From assembly GCA_964247055.1 (NCBI GenBank), contig OZ176051.1:13950001-14014000 (forward strand): a stretch of DNA of 64,000 nt. Direction: 5' to 3'. The notes under the pieces are model-generated. The model was not told the DNA's origin, ran no database searches, and saw only the letters and a program-made list of their open reading frames with translations. Of the stretch, positions 35,041 through 57,120 are shown piece after piece. This DNA comes from Paragordius varius (Eukaryota > Nematomorpha). The stretch's first letter is position 1; every line of letters starts with the position of its first letter. The translations under genes were made by a program, and so were the position numbers.

Positions 35041-37737
35041 TCAAGAATCTTTAGGGGAATGTGTTGTGTTTAGGGTTTTATTATTATTATTTGACGAAGT
35101 TTTAATCGTTAGTTTTTTCTTAAGGCTTTGTAGAGGTTGAAGACAGTCATCTTTATTTATTGCATTTGAATGTGTATCATTTTTTCGCAGAGTTGTTGTT
35201 TCGTTCGATAAAATTTTTTTATTTGGTTTATTATGTGTAATTTCATTTGTTTCCATTGTAGTAGGTAACAGAATATCCTTCCTGATATTATATGAAGTAT
35301 CTATGGTAACCGGGGGCCCATACAAAATCTGAGCCCTACGGATAAAAGCTCCTACCATTTTGCGTGAAACTTCATCAAAAAATAGGGTAGCCATTTGAGA
35401 ATGTAGAAGAGATCGGAATTCGAATGAAACCTATGCGGCACAACATATAACCAGATAAAATACAAATATTAATATGCTTGATTTTAATAGCAAAATACTA
35501 TAGTATACAATGCTTTTCAACAAAATATTAAAAAGGAATTGTGAATATATAAAGGCCTAAAATGTAAAAGACTTTTTTTGATCATTAATATAATTTTTTG
35601 GGTGCCTAACCAATTTACATCTCTTTTCCTACTTAATTGGCAACCGAATACCAAATGTTATATATATATCTTAAGCTTTTAAACTATTTGTTGCTATAAA
35701 AAAACTTTTTCTTACACACAAAAAAAGTTTATATATATAAAAAGGTTACGGAAAAATCGAGAAGGCATGTATTTGGTTGATGATTAAGAGTTGGGTGGAA
35801 ATTCCATAAAGCAATGAGATGATGGAATAAAGTTCCCTCCGTACAAACTGACTAATTAAAAAAATGTTATTATTAAGATAGAACGAAAACACATAAAAGG
35901 ATAAAGGTTAAGTTTTGTATAAAAACAAATTTTACAAATGATAGCCCAATTTGTCTCTAAATTTTTATATTTTTTTAAATTTGAAAAAAAAGAAATGTAA
36001 AACCACCTTGTTTAATATATTTCTCCAGACAATTAAGATATAAAATGATATCGTAATAATTTAAAATAAATATTATATAAAAACTTTCGATAACTAACAT
36101 CTTTACATTATTTGACCCAAGTTTATTCATACTTCATTACCTTTTCACGTTCGCCTAGCTTAATTTTTTCCAATGTTTTAAATCCCAGAGATCAATTTTG
36201 TAAATAAACTACAGTTTTGAAAGATATTTTATTAAAATATAATTATCAAACATCGTTTTCATGATTTTATTAGAAAGGGGTATTTTTTACAATTTATGAC
36301 TTTTAGAGCCTAAAATTGGGACAGCTCCAAAACCCAATTCGACAGACAGCTGATATTGTAAATCAAGTTTGCTAGTAAAATGTATCGTAAAATCTTTTAA
36401 AGTTAATTAATTACGTTTTCTATAACCATAATATACATGTATTTGCCTGTTGCATTAGCGATTTAAATTAAATATATAGCAAAAATTTATGAGGTTTTTC
36501 ACTATTTTACCTTTTTTGCAAAAAAAATTTTGTATAATGCGCCTAAAACACTAGAGAAAGCAAATTTTTAATTTCGACTCATTACCTTGATAAATTAAGA
36601 TATTAAAATTTAACAGCGCTCAGGGTATAAAACTAACCCAAAAGGTATTGGAGAGTAAAATGGCAAGGGCCTAACATTAACATATATTACATTTGACTCA
36701 AAATAAAACTTAATACAATTTTAAAAAAATTCTACAAAAAATCATAGGTATAAAAATAAAGAAATTTTGTGTAGTATAAATCTTTTGTAAATTTATTGCC
36801 AATTGATATATAGCATTGAATGAATTAGGTAATTAAAATTGCTTATAGAGACATGGAGTTGATTTAAATCACAAAAAACAATGTTGGGTATATCAAAATT
36901 AATCTACTAAGATTAGAATAATAGTATCATAGTCTGCGCACACTAGTTAATAATATATACATTTTATTCAGTTAAAAAGCACATTTTTTATAACCACTAT
37001 ATGTCCTGCCATACTATATGATACAAAAACATGGCCTCTATGTCTAAATCTAATCTACTATAACTGCAAAAGGCTATCCTTTTCGCACATAACCCTAATT
37101 TCCAATTCAAATTTTGCCTCTATCAAACTCTAAAAATTAAAACAATTAATACAGCTATCCGCGAATACCTTTGCGTTGGGCTGGTCACATCCACAGAGCC
37201 CAAGCAAACTGGATATACAATCATATTCAACTAATTACAAAAAAGTAGACGTTATAAAACCTGACAATCCACTATACAAGAAGACCTAATTAATTTTCTC
37301 AATATTAAAATCAAAAAAGCAGAAAACAGAAAGAAATGGAATACAACACGCTTACCTTATTTGGAGAAAATAGCGTATAAAGGTGATGGCTTTATAAAAA
37401 AATATAAAATTAATCATCATTACCTTAATAAAAGTGGGACGTTTAAGTGTTACTGCTGAAACATATCGTTCGACCAGGGGTGGAAATCCGATTTCCAGTT
37501 TATAATGCTTGAGATGATGGGAAGCGATTCGGACAAGTTGAGATTTTTTACACCATGGGACAAAGTCTGGATAATTTTCTACGTCAGATACAACATCAAA
37601 CATTTGTTCCATAGAATATCTAAAAAAAATTATCATAGGAGGTATTACCCTAAAATTTTGGATTCGGAATAATCCTTTGTCCTAGACGCAAAAGCGCCGA
37701 AATTAAAAAATCTTTTCGACGACTGGCTCAAAAACAT
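35041..37737 (-). CDS. COQ10: Coenzyme Q-binding START protein COQ10
   Basis: Exons 37737-37649, 37619-37424, 35851-35750 and 35430-35041 join in phase into 258 residues. COQ10 binds ubiquinone at the mitochondrial inner membrane and supports respiration and CoQ synthesis. Seen: [20 protein letters not shown] then [89 protein letters not shown] and [20 protein letters not shown], matching human COQ10B throughout. Start ATG at 37735-37737; only about 14 residues precede the conserved part, so any mitochondrial signal is short. Odd: about 90 residues of Asn/Thr/Lys-rich low-complexity sequence extend beyond the usual end (ILYGP). Intron 1 is 29 nt; the 1572-nt intron 2 holds a family K repeat and a LINE scrap. 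Confidence 0.93.
36105..36550. repeat. Family K repeat, copy 4
   Basis: Aligns with the 27-kb copy through GTAAATAAACTACAGTTTTG, GACTTTTAGAGCCTA, GACAGCTGATAT and TGCCTGTTGCATTAGCGAT. In COQ10 intron 2. Confidence 0.6.
37085..37345 (+). mobile_element. Possible LINE 3' coding fragment
   Basis: One frame reads [20 protein letters not shown], like the RLRWAGHVxRM motif near the end of many LINE polyproteins. Short and broken, in COQ10 intron 2 on the opposite strand. Confidence 0.4.
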
Positions 37738-38334
37738 ATAAAACCAAACACTTATTTGTCGCTATGCTGTTCCATATCCATAAGTTTTTAAGTGGAATGA
37801 AAAACGTTATAATTAACTATAATTACGATATTGCTATTTCGTAAATGGCGTTATATGGAATTCAAAACTAAATTTTATGTAGTTGCTTTGGGTTACATTG
37901 CGTCAAGATAGGTGCAACATATTCTGATTAATTATATAATATGATTAAATGTATCAGGATCATCATTGTGCTCTTGATTTACTGGAGTACAAATATAAAA
38001 AGTTATCTGAAAAAATCATAAAATTAGAACCATTATTTGATACAATTTTTTTTTGGCAAAAACAGGATGCTTAATACAAAAAGATCTTTTAAGTATAGTA
38101 TATAGATACTATATTTAAATATTAAAACATTATTATTATATGAGTGTAATTTGTAGATGAGGTCTCCGACATTCCTAACCAGGTATCTTACTTAAGCGTT
38201 TTTTTTAAAAAAATTATCTCAAACTTTTTCGTTTTAAATTTTATAAATTGTGAACAGAGGAGTTAATGTATATACGAATTGAAAAATATAAATAAATAAT
38301 GTTAGCTTAAATTATATTTACCAGCAAATTTTTA

Positions 38335-38423
38335 ATTATTGATTTTATTATCAGCTGCCGTTTTTAATAATGTTTTGGGCCTATGTGAATTTTGGACTCC
38401 AGAAGTAAAAAACTGTTTCGGAA
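38335..38423. repeat. Family K fragment (inverted)
   Basis: TATCAGCTGCCGTT and TTTTGGACTCCAGAAGTAAA match the K core in reverse. Cut off by the family J element that starts at 38424. Confidence 0.45.
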
Positions 38424-39500
38424 TTAACACTTCGATTTATTTGGGGTACCTAAATACCCCAGACAATATTTAACTTGATATTTTTACAAAACTACCGAAA
38501 GAAACGGTTCAATTTAAATTAATACTTTAATCCTAATAGAAATTATCTAAATAAGCCAAAATATATAAATTAAATTTAGTTATGGAAAAGTTCCGTAAAT
38601 TACTTTGACACCATTTTTATTTTACAACATTTTTTCAAAATTACATTTTTATTTGTTGCTAAGCCTAAAAATTTGACCCTTTTATTTAATTAGAAAGAAG
38701 TTTTAATTATATTTTAACCAAAACAATGTTCAATAGTTTGTTTAGTAATTTAAGCGCTGGTGTCAAAAACCACCCAAAAATGTCAACACTCACAAAAAAA
38801 TAAATGGAGTATTAAAATAAGCGGAAAAATTTAAAGAAGCGATTTATTTTTTTAATATATGCTGGATGGCATAAAAAAGAATATTTTTGAAAAAATGCAT
38901 ACTTTGTTAAACATACCATTGTCTTTTGGGAGAGCAATCTGAAATTTTATATTATAAAGTAAACTAAGGTATTAGGTCATTTTAGCTTTCTCCCTTTTAA
39001 GAGCATGATACAGAATATTTTTTTTGAAATTTATAATTGTAAAAAATCATCATCTCAAACCTTTTTGCCGCCTATTTTGTATAACTTTTTTTAAATTCCA
39101 TATGCAAAGGAAGATCAATGTATTAGAGTTTAATATTTATAGCCATGTAAAAATAATTCAAATTAGCCATAATATATAAATAATTAAAGTTTTGACAAAA
39201 AAGAATTATATATACCTAAATACATTCTAACATTAAAATAAGGTTAATACTTTACAATCACACATAACGACAGATAAATGGTTTAATTCACATTATTAAT
39301 TAATAAATGCACACATGTCATGTTGTCTACATTTTTCTCTTCAGATTTACCCCTAATATAAGATAAGTCATTTTAAATGAATATTTTTTTATATTTCGGT
39401 GTTTCAAATAGTTTCAATACATTATATATTTTTTTAAAATATTTGATTTTTAACAGACCTGAGGTCGACAACTACCCCAATTCTTACCCAAAGGAATGTA
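38424..39500. repeat. Family J element, copy 3 (internally expanded)
   Basis: Left end TTAACACTTCGATTTATTTG with a GGGGTA/TACCCC pair. Right end ACAGACCTGAGGTCGACAAC then TACCCCAATT. About 500 bp longer than the other J copies because of unrelated sequence near 38720-39300. Confidence 0.65.
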
Positions 39501-39697
39501 AAGAATTGTATATTCTAAAATACTATAATTTTTTTATTTCGTTGGATTAATTTTGAGAGGACTCTATAGATTTTGCACAAAATTCAATGAATATAAAATC
39601 TTAGATGTTTAGGCTTGTGTGCCCATTTCCATTAGATTTATTTTATAAATTTGGTGCAGAAAAGTAAAATAGCATATGTTTAAATAATAATCAGATT

Positions 39698-40851
39698 TTA
39701 TTGTGATAATATGGTGGTGATATTAAAATTTTTAATAGGTGGCATTTCTTCATTCGATAGGGATTTGTGTTGTGCGTTATATGTTAAAAATCTTGGATTG
39801 CTAATCATTTTCTTAAGTATGGGTCGTCCATCATCTAAATTTGTAATAATAAATAAACATGGTAACCGTATAAATGCAATTGTTAATTATTTTTTATCTT
39901 TAAGAATAAAATTTAGCCAAGATTTTTTTATAACCAAGGACAACCGTAATTAATACTTATTATAAGCAATAAGTTATTAAAAAAAATGATAATTAAAAAA
40001 GTGGAGTGTCTTTGAAGAAAAATACGAGTCTTTATGTTTTTTTACGTTTTGTCTATATAATTTTAGGTTTTTTAGTGTAATTTTTTTTGGAAAATTTTAA
40101 GCATTCCATGCCATTTTTTAAACTTATATTCACATATTATTCGCAAAAAATAATGAAAATAAAATATACTTTTACCTGGCGTATCGAAAACATACACTGT
40201 ACCTTGATCGACTGGCTGGATAGCTGATTTATTAAGGGTCCAGAAATGACTCCCTTTACCACATTGACTTCGGCCCATTTTTATGAATTTTGGATTTAGA
40301 GATAAGTTGTGCCTTATGCTGTTACGCCATCCCTTTTCCCGTATGTTACATACCTGAGGATACTTGGTTAGAACATAGGTATATATATCTTGAAGGATTA
40401 GCTTTTGATTGGGTGAACATGTAATAGCTTCATAAATTAAATCAACGTAATTGAGATTGGGGGGAGTTGGAGAGTTGTTTAAAGATGTTAAATTTGCAAT
40501 ATTATCCTTACCAATTTTTCTCTTGATTATCGTATATTTCGGTTTTCTTAGAGTTATTCTATCATATTGAATACTATGTGGTTGAACAAATAACTTTATA
40601 TCGAAATTCAATGATTCCATAATATCTGCCATCCGCTTACAATGCGGTAATAAAGGATGACGCACTTCTATTGGACATGTTGTATTTAAATGTTTATAAA
40701 TGTGTTGTATTGGCATATTATTACTATTCATGGAATAGTTATTCCATATTGAATTATAAAGGTGCATATTTTTCCAAAAATTCGTATAATATCTTTGAAA
40801 CAATCTATAATTATACAAATCATTAGTTTGATCAAAATTTGAGATATTCAT
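39698..40851 (-). CDS. Forkhead transcription factor, FOXK-like
   Basis: Exons 40851-40176 and 39834-39698 join in phase 1 into 270 residues. The forkhead domain is at about residues 133-208: DLIYEAITCSPNQKLILQDI, then IREKGWRNSIRHNLSLNPKF and RSQCGKGSHFWTL. Helix 3 and the preceding KGWxNSIRHNLSLN block are canonical, and FIKxxRSQ plus GKGSxW most resemble FOXK. Odd: the usual KPPYSY entry into helix 1 is replaced by PNLNYV. No FHA domain, which animal FOXK proteins normally carry, is evident in the ~130-residue N-terminus (Asn/Tyr/His-rich). The C-terminus is short. Start ATG at 40849-40851. A forkhead factor is certain; the subfamily is an inference. Confidence 0.85.
39960..40078. repeat. 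MITE family D fragment
   Basis: Right-end fragment (TTTACGTTTTGTCTATATAA then TTTTTTAGTGTAA) in the forkhead gene intron. Confidence 0.5.
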
Positions 40852-41072
40852 TGTTATGGCGAAATAATGTTTTTATTATTAAAACCTGAAAATTTATAAT
40901 TTTTCAAACCTTCATATAACATAACATATCTTCTGCTGAAAGACCTGAGGTTTTTTTCATATTTGGCACTCGTAGTGCGATATCTAATTTTATTATTTTC
41001 CTTGCACCAAAAACATTAATTAAATTACTTAAGTAATAAAATAAATATTTAAATAGATATAGATAATATATA

Positions 41073-41225
41073 TACAGTAGCGTATGGCATAAAACAATAT
41101 TAGTCCATAAAAAAATAAAAAAATATATTTTTTAATTATGGATATGGTATATACAACTAGGCTGGTTTTTTATCATTTTTTATTATCTTATGGACTAATG
41201 ATGTTTTATGCCATATGCCACTGTA
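41073..41225. repeat. MITE family C, copy 1
   Basis: TATACAGTAGCGTATGGCAT to ATGCCATATGCCACTGTATA, with the AATATTAGTCCATAA arm and its complement. 153 bp, TA-flanked. Confidence 0.88.
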
Positions 41226-41806
41226 TATATTGGAGTGTTTTGTCAAGTGCACACTCTCTTCAAACACAATCTTAATATATAATTTTTTGTATAAACAAAT
41301 AAAGTTTTTATCACTTACCTTAGATAAGAGGATATATATGATAAAACATAATATTAGTATTAATTAAATGATTGTATTACAGAATTATCAGATTCATTTT
41401 AATTGTTTTATTTAAACAGGGGAACTTATGCTGTACATAGGAGCTGATATTTAAATTTGAATACAATAACATATAGTATTACAAAATAAGTTTGTCCATA
41501 GTTAAATTACAAACAAAATTAAAGTTTTAAAAGGAAAATAAATTGTTTCAATTCAACCATTTGCTGCTTTTTACCATATGCTACCGTATCTCTATTATAA
41601 TAGTATATAATAGATGATGATAAGTTAAAATTTTGTTTTAAAAAAAGTTCTGCAAAATAAAAATTAAAATCACCACATAATAAATTTAATGAACATATGA
41701 GAGCCAATTATAGATTTTCATTTTTACTAAATGATATGTCTGACTGTTATTTGAATTCAATGATTCAAGGTCATCTTCGAATCCTTTGCATGTAAATGAT
41801 TGAAAC

Positions 41807-41972
41807 TACAGTATGCGTAAGTATTATACATTGCTAAAAGGTTGTTAATTATTGCCAAATAAGATATACACAAAGGGCAGTTATTAACCGATAGATATTT
41901 TTCATATTTTACTAATATTAGCCACATTGCCGCATATGCTATTTGGCAATAATTACTAAAATAAATAACTGT
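41807..41972. repeat. MITE family B, copy 4 (right end lost)
   Basis: TACAGTATGCGTAAGTATTA at the left, ATTTGGCAATAATTACTAAA near the right. The terminal TACTCATACTGTA is degraded. Confidence 0.65.
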
Positions 41973-42246
41973 ATTTATTGTTATATCTAGATAAACTAAT
42001 TATGTTTTACATTAAGCTAATAATTTACAGTTTAGAGATGTAAAGCTTTAAACCAATTATGCAAATGGAGAAAAAAACAACGAAGAATGGTTGATTACAC
42101 CCGACGTATGGGTCCACCAAAAACTTAGATTTTTATTAGGTTTCAATTCGGTTCATTTAAAATTATTTGTTAATTGTTTTACCCTATTTTTATTATGATT
42201 GGATGATTCTATCTCTCAAAACTATCACCCCTGTAAAAATGCAATG

Positions 42247-42494
42247 CAGAAGCGTGGCTTGCATTTCTGGCGCCCTTTCCCCTCCCTTAAACCCTTGTAT
42301 TTTAACAAAATAATTAAATAAACCGTGGTCTTGACACTCATAAATGGTCATGATTTTTTTTATGTAACATTTTAAATTATAACTTTTAAATCCTATTTTT
42401 TTGTGAAATGAAATGTAAAAAAAAGTTAAAATCCGGCGCCCTTTCAACCATTGCGCGGAACCGCCCCCCGCTTCTGCCCCCCGGCTACGCCTCG
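42247..42494. mobile_element. Probable hAT MITE
   Basis: CAGAAGCGTGGCTTGCATTT at the left and GCCCCCCGGCTACGCCTCG at the right; GCGCCCTTT motifs in both halves. Resembles the 61.0-62.3 kb element. Target duplication not clear. Confidence 0.5.
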
Positions 42495-43038
42495 TGGCTA
42501 TTTTATCAAAATTTCCCGACAGAAAATATTTCGTAAAGGCGTGTAATCCTTATTTTTGCGTGAAATGAAATATATATGTGTCATTGAAAATTAAATAAAA
42601 TACAAGGAAGAATATTTTGTAATTCACAACAATCTTCTTTGAATACTTTGCATCTTAAAGTAATTTAATCTGTTAGTCATAGTACATTTAACCGGAGTTT
42701 ATTCAGCGCGTCATTTTAATGTGGTGTTAACGTAAAAAACATTTTTTGCAATATATACAATTATTCAACATGACAAAACTAATTTTTTAAAAAATTGTGG
42801 TGTAAGAAAATAGCGGATAGCCTAGAGATAAATGTAGTACGAAAAACATAACATATATCTCTCAGGCATTACATGCGTTTGTGTACATACGCGCGCAAAA
42901 ATAGCTATCACTGTTTTGTCACCACCATAAAGCAAGACACAACCAGTTTCATTATTTACTTTTTCCATAAAAAATCTTTTATATCATATTTGTTTCAATT
43001 TCATTTTTTAATATGGAATTTTATTGAAAATGAAATAA

Positions 43039-52080
<9,042 letters not shown>

Positions 52081-52167
52081 CAATATTATTACATGCTTTT
52101 CTATTCCCTACATATCTTAGCCAAATTATTTATTCGATTCTCGTCAAAATATTCATAGACATATCAG

Positions 52168-52590
52168 TTAACGCCTAGAACGAATTGGAGTTAAGTGATC
52201 CCAAACCATATATAAATAAATATTATTAAAATAAAAGGAAACGTTTTAATTAATTTTGTGCTTCTCAAAAAAACTCCATAACAAATTGCTTCGAGCCATA
52301 TTTATACAATATTTTTGTTGATATTTTATATCAAAATCATATCTAACATTAATATTTTTTTTATTTAAATGCGCGCATGTCATGTTGGCTAAATTTTTAT
52401 TTACACATTTAATTATAATATATAGGTTTTTTGATGAATCCTATTTTATATTTCGGTGCATCATTGTTATAGTGCAAGATTTCGCAATGCTTTCTATTCG
52501 TTCAATATTTTTGGAAATTTAATTTTTAAACAGGCCTGGGGTCATACTTTGAATCAAAGAACTGAAAGTGTGTTGTATTCAAGTGTTAAC
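52168..52590. repeat. Family J element, copy 4 (shortened)
   Basis: Left TTAACGCCTAGAACGAATTG is worn. Right end has CAGGCCTGGGGTCATACTT and TTCAAGTGTTAA as in the J copies at 13.5-15.5 kb. Starts shortly after the SQOR stop. Confidence 0.6.
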
Positions 52591-53037
52591 TAACGATTTA
52601 TTGTAATATAAATATTTTCAAATATGTTCTATTAAATATTACTTTTAGAATACGCAAAAAGTGGAAAAGTCGGGTGGTAAATAAGAGATATATGCCTAAT
52701 TATTATTATATCGTTAAACGTATATCTAAAAAATTCGTAAAGTTTTTTGGGTGTGAATGCATCTTTAATTTTATAACGAGCACATCTTTTTCAATGATGT
52801 AAAATTTCGACTTAACCACAAAAATACTTATTCAAAAATTTGGGGTCAAATGTTTTGGTTATTTGATAATTTTATACCATTTAAAAGATAGCTCAATTTT
52901 TACCTTATAAATGTTAAAAATATTCGCTAATCAATGTAAACGCGGTAGAGGGCCTCTCACTGAATTCCAAATCAACACTTTTTCACCAAAAACACATTTT
53001 TTAATTTTGTAGTCAAATTTAATTTTATCTTACATAA

Positions 53038-54095
53038 GGGAACAAAATATTTTTTTTTCATGAGATAGCTTATGACCAAGCTTAGCCGTAAAAATTTTTA
53101 TTTGCTTATGACCTAGTTTTTGAAATATTGAGAGAAAATTGAAATCGGAAGTGAAAATAAGGTTAATCAAGGATAATTCAAAAAAATGATAAAGGTTGAG
53201 ATATTATGGTTTATTATCAAAGATATTTTCAATATATAATTAACCTAAAATTATATAGTTAGAGTTTCTATAAAATCTCAATTCCATAAATGGCGTTTTT
53301 CTTTTACACACATAAAAGACAAATTATTTATGAAACTCTATTTAAATATTATTTTTAATGCTAAACTCACTATTAAATTCTTAACATTCATATTTTATTC
53401 AGAAAAAACTTATAATATCAAACTAAAACCTAAAAATATTGTTTTTAGTTTTTCTATTTTTTAATCTGGTATATTACGGTATAAAAAATTAACTGTTTTA
53501 TTTTGGAATTTCACATGAGCGTTAATTAAAAAGATATAAATATTACAAAATGAAATTTACAGCCAAAAATCAACTCCTATCCCTAAAAATTATTAATTTG
53601 TGTTAAAACTAACTTATTACAGGAATCGTAAGGATTGTTGGTTGTTTTACTACTTTAAAATTCTATTTTGTATAAATTATATACTTGATAATTCCCACTC
53701 TAAAATTCTAAAATAAAACATTATAAATATTTTATACACATAAACCAAAAAATGAAGAAAGAAACAATATTTTGTTGATATATATTTTTTATTGAATAAA
53801 ATATGAATGTTAAGATTGTAATAGTGAGTATAGGTTGTAAAAAATTAAAGAAAATTATTTTAATATAGTTTCATAAATTTTTTTGTCTTTTAAGTGTGTT
53901 AGGCTATATGCAATTATAAAATATCTCCTTAAATGATAATAAACCATGATATCACATCTTTTCTTATTATTTGTCGAATTATCTTAATTATCCTTAATTT
54001 TTACTTTATGCCCGATTTCGATTTTCTCTTAAATTTCAAAAACTAGGTCGTAAAACAATACCCTGGTCATAAGTTTTCTCATGAAAAAAAATGTT
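53038..54095. repeat. 1.06-kb palindromic element
   Basis: Arms of about 450 bp: left TTTCATGAGATAGCTTATGA, TTGAAATCGGAAG, TATTATGGTTTATTATCA and CTTAACATTCATATTTTATT; right has the complements in reverse order, ending TCATAAGTTTTCTCATGAAA. Centre near 53570. No coding frame; unlike families A-K. Confidence 0.75.
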
Positions 54096-54267
54096 TAAAA
54101 AAATTAACCCTCTTTTGTGCACACAGTGTATCACAAACCAAATTGGCGTTAATATATGATAAAATACAATTATCGTAAAATTATGGTTATTTTGGTTATG
54201 AGCTTGCGAGTATTTAAGAAAATTTTTACTTTTGTGCGCCATATGAAAAAATTGTGAAATTTGCGCA

Positions 54268-54269
<2 letters not shown>

Positions 54270-54307
<38 letters not shown>

Positions 54308-54308
54308 T
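54270..54308. repeat. TA microsatellite beside a hAT element
   Basis: (TA)n run ending in the hAT target duplication TATATCAT at 54301-54308. Confidence 0.85.
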
Positions 54309-55276
54309 CAGTGGCGTACCGACGGGGGGGGGGGGGGGGGGGAGGGGAAAGGGGTGCATCATGCCCCGGCGCCGTTATTTAGGGTCGCCTAAATGATTTT
54401 TTTTAATTAAATTTAAATTATGTAAAAATAATAACAACTTTCAAGTATTTTTTCAGCAATTTATGTAATATCCCTAAAATAATATAAAAATTATATAAAT
54501 GAGATCAAGAGCAAAGATTATGCAAAAAAACAACTTTCATGTAGGTATTCTCTTCAACATGTATAAATTTATTTTTTCGCTTAAAAAACGTTTCTTTATC
54601 ATGCACATATTGTTAGTTCTTTTATTGCCTTTAATTAAATTATTTTAATCTCTCTCTCTATCTCTCTCTCTCTCTCTCTATTTTAAACCTTACCTCTTAT
54701 TATTATTTGAAATTGCATTATTTTAATCATATTTAATTTCAAAACCCAATTTATATTTTAATCCCCAAAATCATCCCATCAATAAATTAGATTCTTATTA
54801 TTATTTATATAGCCTTGTATTTTTATAATTATTTTCATTTTCATCAGATATTGCCTAAACTCAGCATAGGAAACGAAAAATTCAGGAAGATAAAACAAAT
54901 AAAATGCGAATGATATAACGAAAATATCTCACCAACATTGAAAAAGTGTATGCGACACAAACACAACGGTACCCTTTAATAATAACTTAAATACACTTGG
55001 AACCCTAGTTATTGACCCAATAAATAGAGATGAGAAAAACTACAAATATATCATTAGTAATTCGAAGCGCTATACCTATATAGTTTAATGATGTCGCCTT
55101 TTTAATATATATATATATATATATGTTTAATAGATTTAAAATTTATATGACTGTGATGTCTTATGGTGCTTAGGTTGCAATGATTTTTTTACTTAATTGT
55201 TTTGTTGGTTTCAAAAAGAGGAGGGGGGCGCCATAGTTTTATGCCCCGGGCGCCGCAAATGCTTGGTGCGCCACTT
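54309..55276. mobile_element. Non-autonomous hAT element with a G19 tract
   Basis: Ends CAGTGGCGTACC and GGTGCGCCACTT; exact 8-bp target duplication TATATCAT (54301-54308 and 55277-55284). GCCCCGGCGCCG near the left and GCCCCGGGCGCCGC near the right extend the inverted repeat. A run of 19 G lies at 54324-54342, and a CT-rich microsatellite at about 54651-54680. No transposase. Confidence 0.85.
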
Positions 55277-55284
55277 TATATCAT

Positions 55285-56860
55285 ATACAATATATAAAAA
55301 GCGAAATAAAAAGATTTTATCCCCCTATGGGTTACCCGAGATTTCGCGATATGAATAAATTTTTTTTAGAAAAAGCATACTTTAAAAATTTTGTTTTTAC
55401 GAAAATGAATAACCGCATTTTATTTATTTTGGAACATGGTTGAAACATTACAAAACTCATTTATTTACAAATGACCCATTTTCTATACAGTTTTATGAGG
55501 TTTAACATTTCTATCACCTCAGAATTTGGATTAAATTATGATTTTTCTCACTCATTATTTTTATAAACGGTCTCAGCCACGGTGTCAGGAATGCATTCTA
55601 ATGCTGTTAGACTCAACCCCAATTATATAATAGAGAGTCAGTTCTTGTGATTTCAAATGACTCAAAGCTTGTATCCTTGATACATCATTAGAAGTTATAT
55701 ATTTCTCAAAATTTTGGGAAATGACATTAAAAATAATTACCACATTTGCGTAAGGAGACAAAACTGGATGAATCCTGACATAAACACATATAAATTTTTT
55801 TTAGATTTAGTTTAGCTCGCAAAAACCTAAACTATTTTGGAATTAATGTAAAAAATAAAAAGGAGAATCCGACATATTCAAAATTAATGCTGAAATGTTT
55901 GAGGTTTTAATCGAGGTATTAATCGATTAAACGTAAATATGTTTTCATGTGATTAAGTCATTTAATAATTACGCAATTTTGGAGTTAAAAATAAAACATT
56001 ACAATATTGTACAAAAAGCTAATATCCTAATGATCATAATTATTTTATATTTTGATATTAAATATAAAAAAACCGTTTTTATTGACTGAGAAAATGCTTT
56101 TCTTGAATTGGAAAATTTTTCAATTGTTTGGGAAAGCGTTTTAATTGGCTGGAAAAATGTTTTTTTAGGCTGGGAAATGGTTTACTATTAGAGGCTATAT
56201 GTAAAAATAAATGTTTACTTTACTAAATAAATATTAACATTATATGTTTATATAAATGATAACCTTGGATATGGTAGATTTGCAATAATTTGATATCCTT
56301 TGCACCTCCTTTTAAACTTTTGAGTTTGACGATCTAACCAAAAATGCACATCGCAACTTTGTTTAAATACCACCTTCCAGCTGACACGTTTCACGAGTTG
56401 CTTTTAACCCTTTAGAAAATTAACATAGATTTGCTGGATTTTTTTATCATTTGTTAAAATTTGTGTCGTTTAACCTAAAGCCGTTAAAGGGGAACAGATT
56501 TACATGGATCGTCAAAATCAGCTTTGGATAAGCTAATGTTGCAAATAATAATGTTGTCACCCAAAGGCTCGAAAGAAGCTTATGATATCGTTATTATAAT
56601 TATGTTTCTCGTAATTAGCCCGATATGACAAATGTATAGAGTATAATTCCTCGATATTTTAAATTAAAGTTAATTTGAAAATGTCCAATTATTAATTTGT
56701 CATCAGGGCAAAATAAAATCAAAGAAATAGTAATTTATTTAAACAAATATCAAAAGCACCAATATATACTTTAGCGAAATTATAATAGTGCGTATGCGAA
56801 AGAAAATAAAAATCAAAACCTAATTTGTCTGATCTCTCTGTGCTAATATATACTCATTTT
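55285..56860. other. Gene-free AT-rich stretch
   Basis: Nothing recognisable: no family-like frame, no inverted repeat I could close, no RNA gene. A few GACTGAGAAAATG / GGCTGGGAAATGG-like short direct repeats lie at 56080-56190. Confidence 0.5.
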
Positions 56861-57039
56861 TACAGCATGAGTAAATATTGCAAGTTTATCATTAATTAAT
56901 GCCAGACAGCCTAAAAAATAAAGGACAACATAATTGGCCGATAGTTATATATTTCGTTTTTACTGCTATATTAACTAATATAATATTCCGTCTGGCAATA
57001 TTGAATAAGAAACTAGCAATGTATATTTACTCACACTGT
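56861..57039. repeat. MITE family B, copy 5 (diverged)
   Basis: TACAGCATGAGTAAATATTG to AATGTATATTTACTCACACTGT. The internal arms have diverged (GCCAGACAG / TCTGGCAATA). Confidence 0.7.
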
Positions 57040-57120
57040 TTCTAAACGCATATATGTATCATTTTCATCAACTACGGATCAAACAGGTATAAACACTACC
57101 TACACAAAATTGTATAACAC

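Noticed and set aside
39711-39953. 80-codon plus-strand frame
   Set aside because: Antisense shadow of forkhead exon 2 (39834-39698), which splices in phase.
54036-54362. Frame with a run of prolines on the minus strand
   Set aside because: Product of the G19 tract and TA repeats at a hAT edge.
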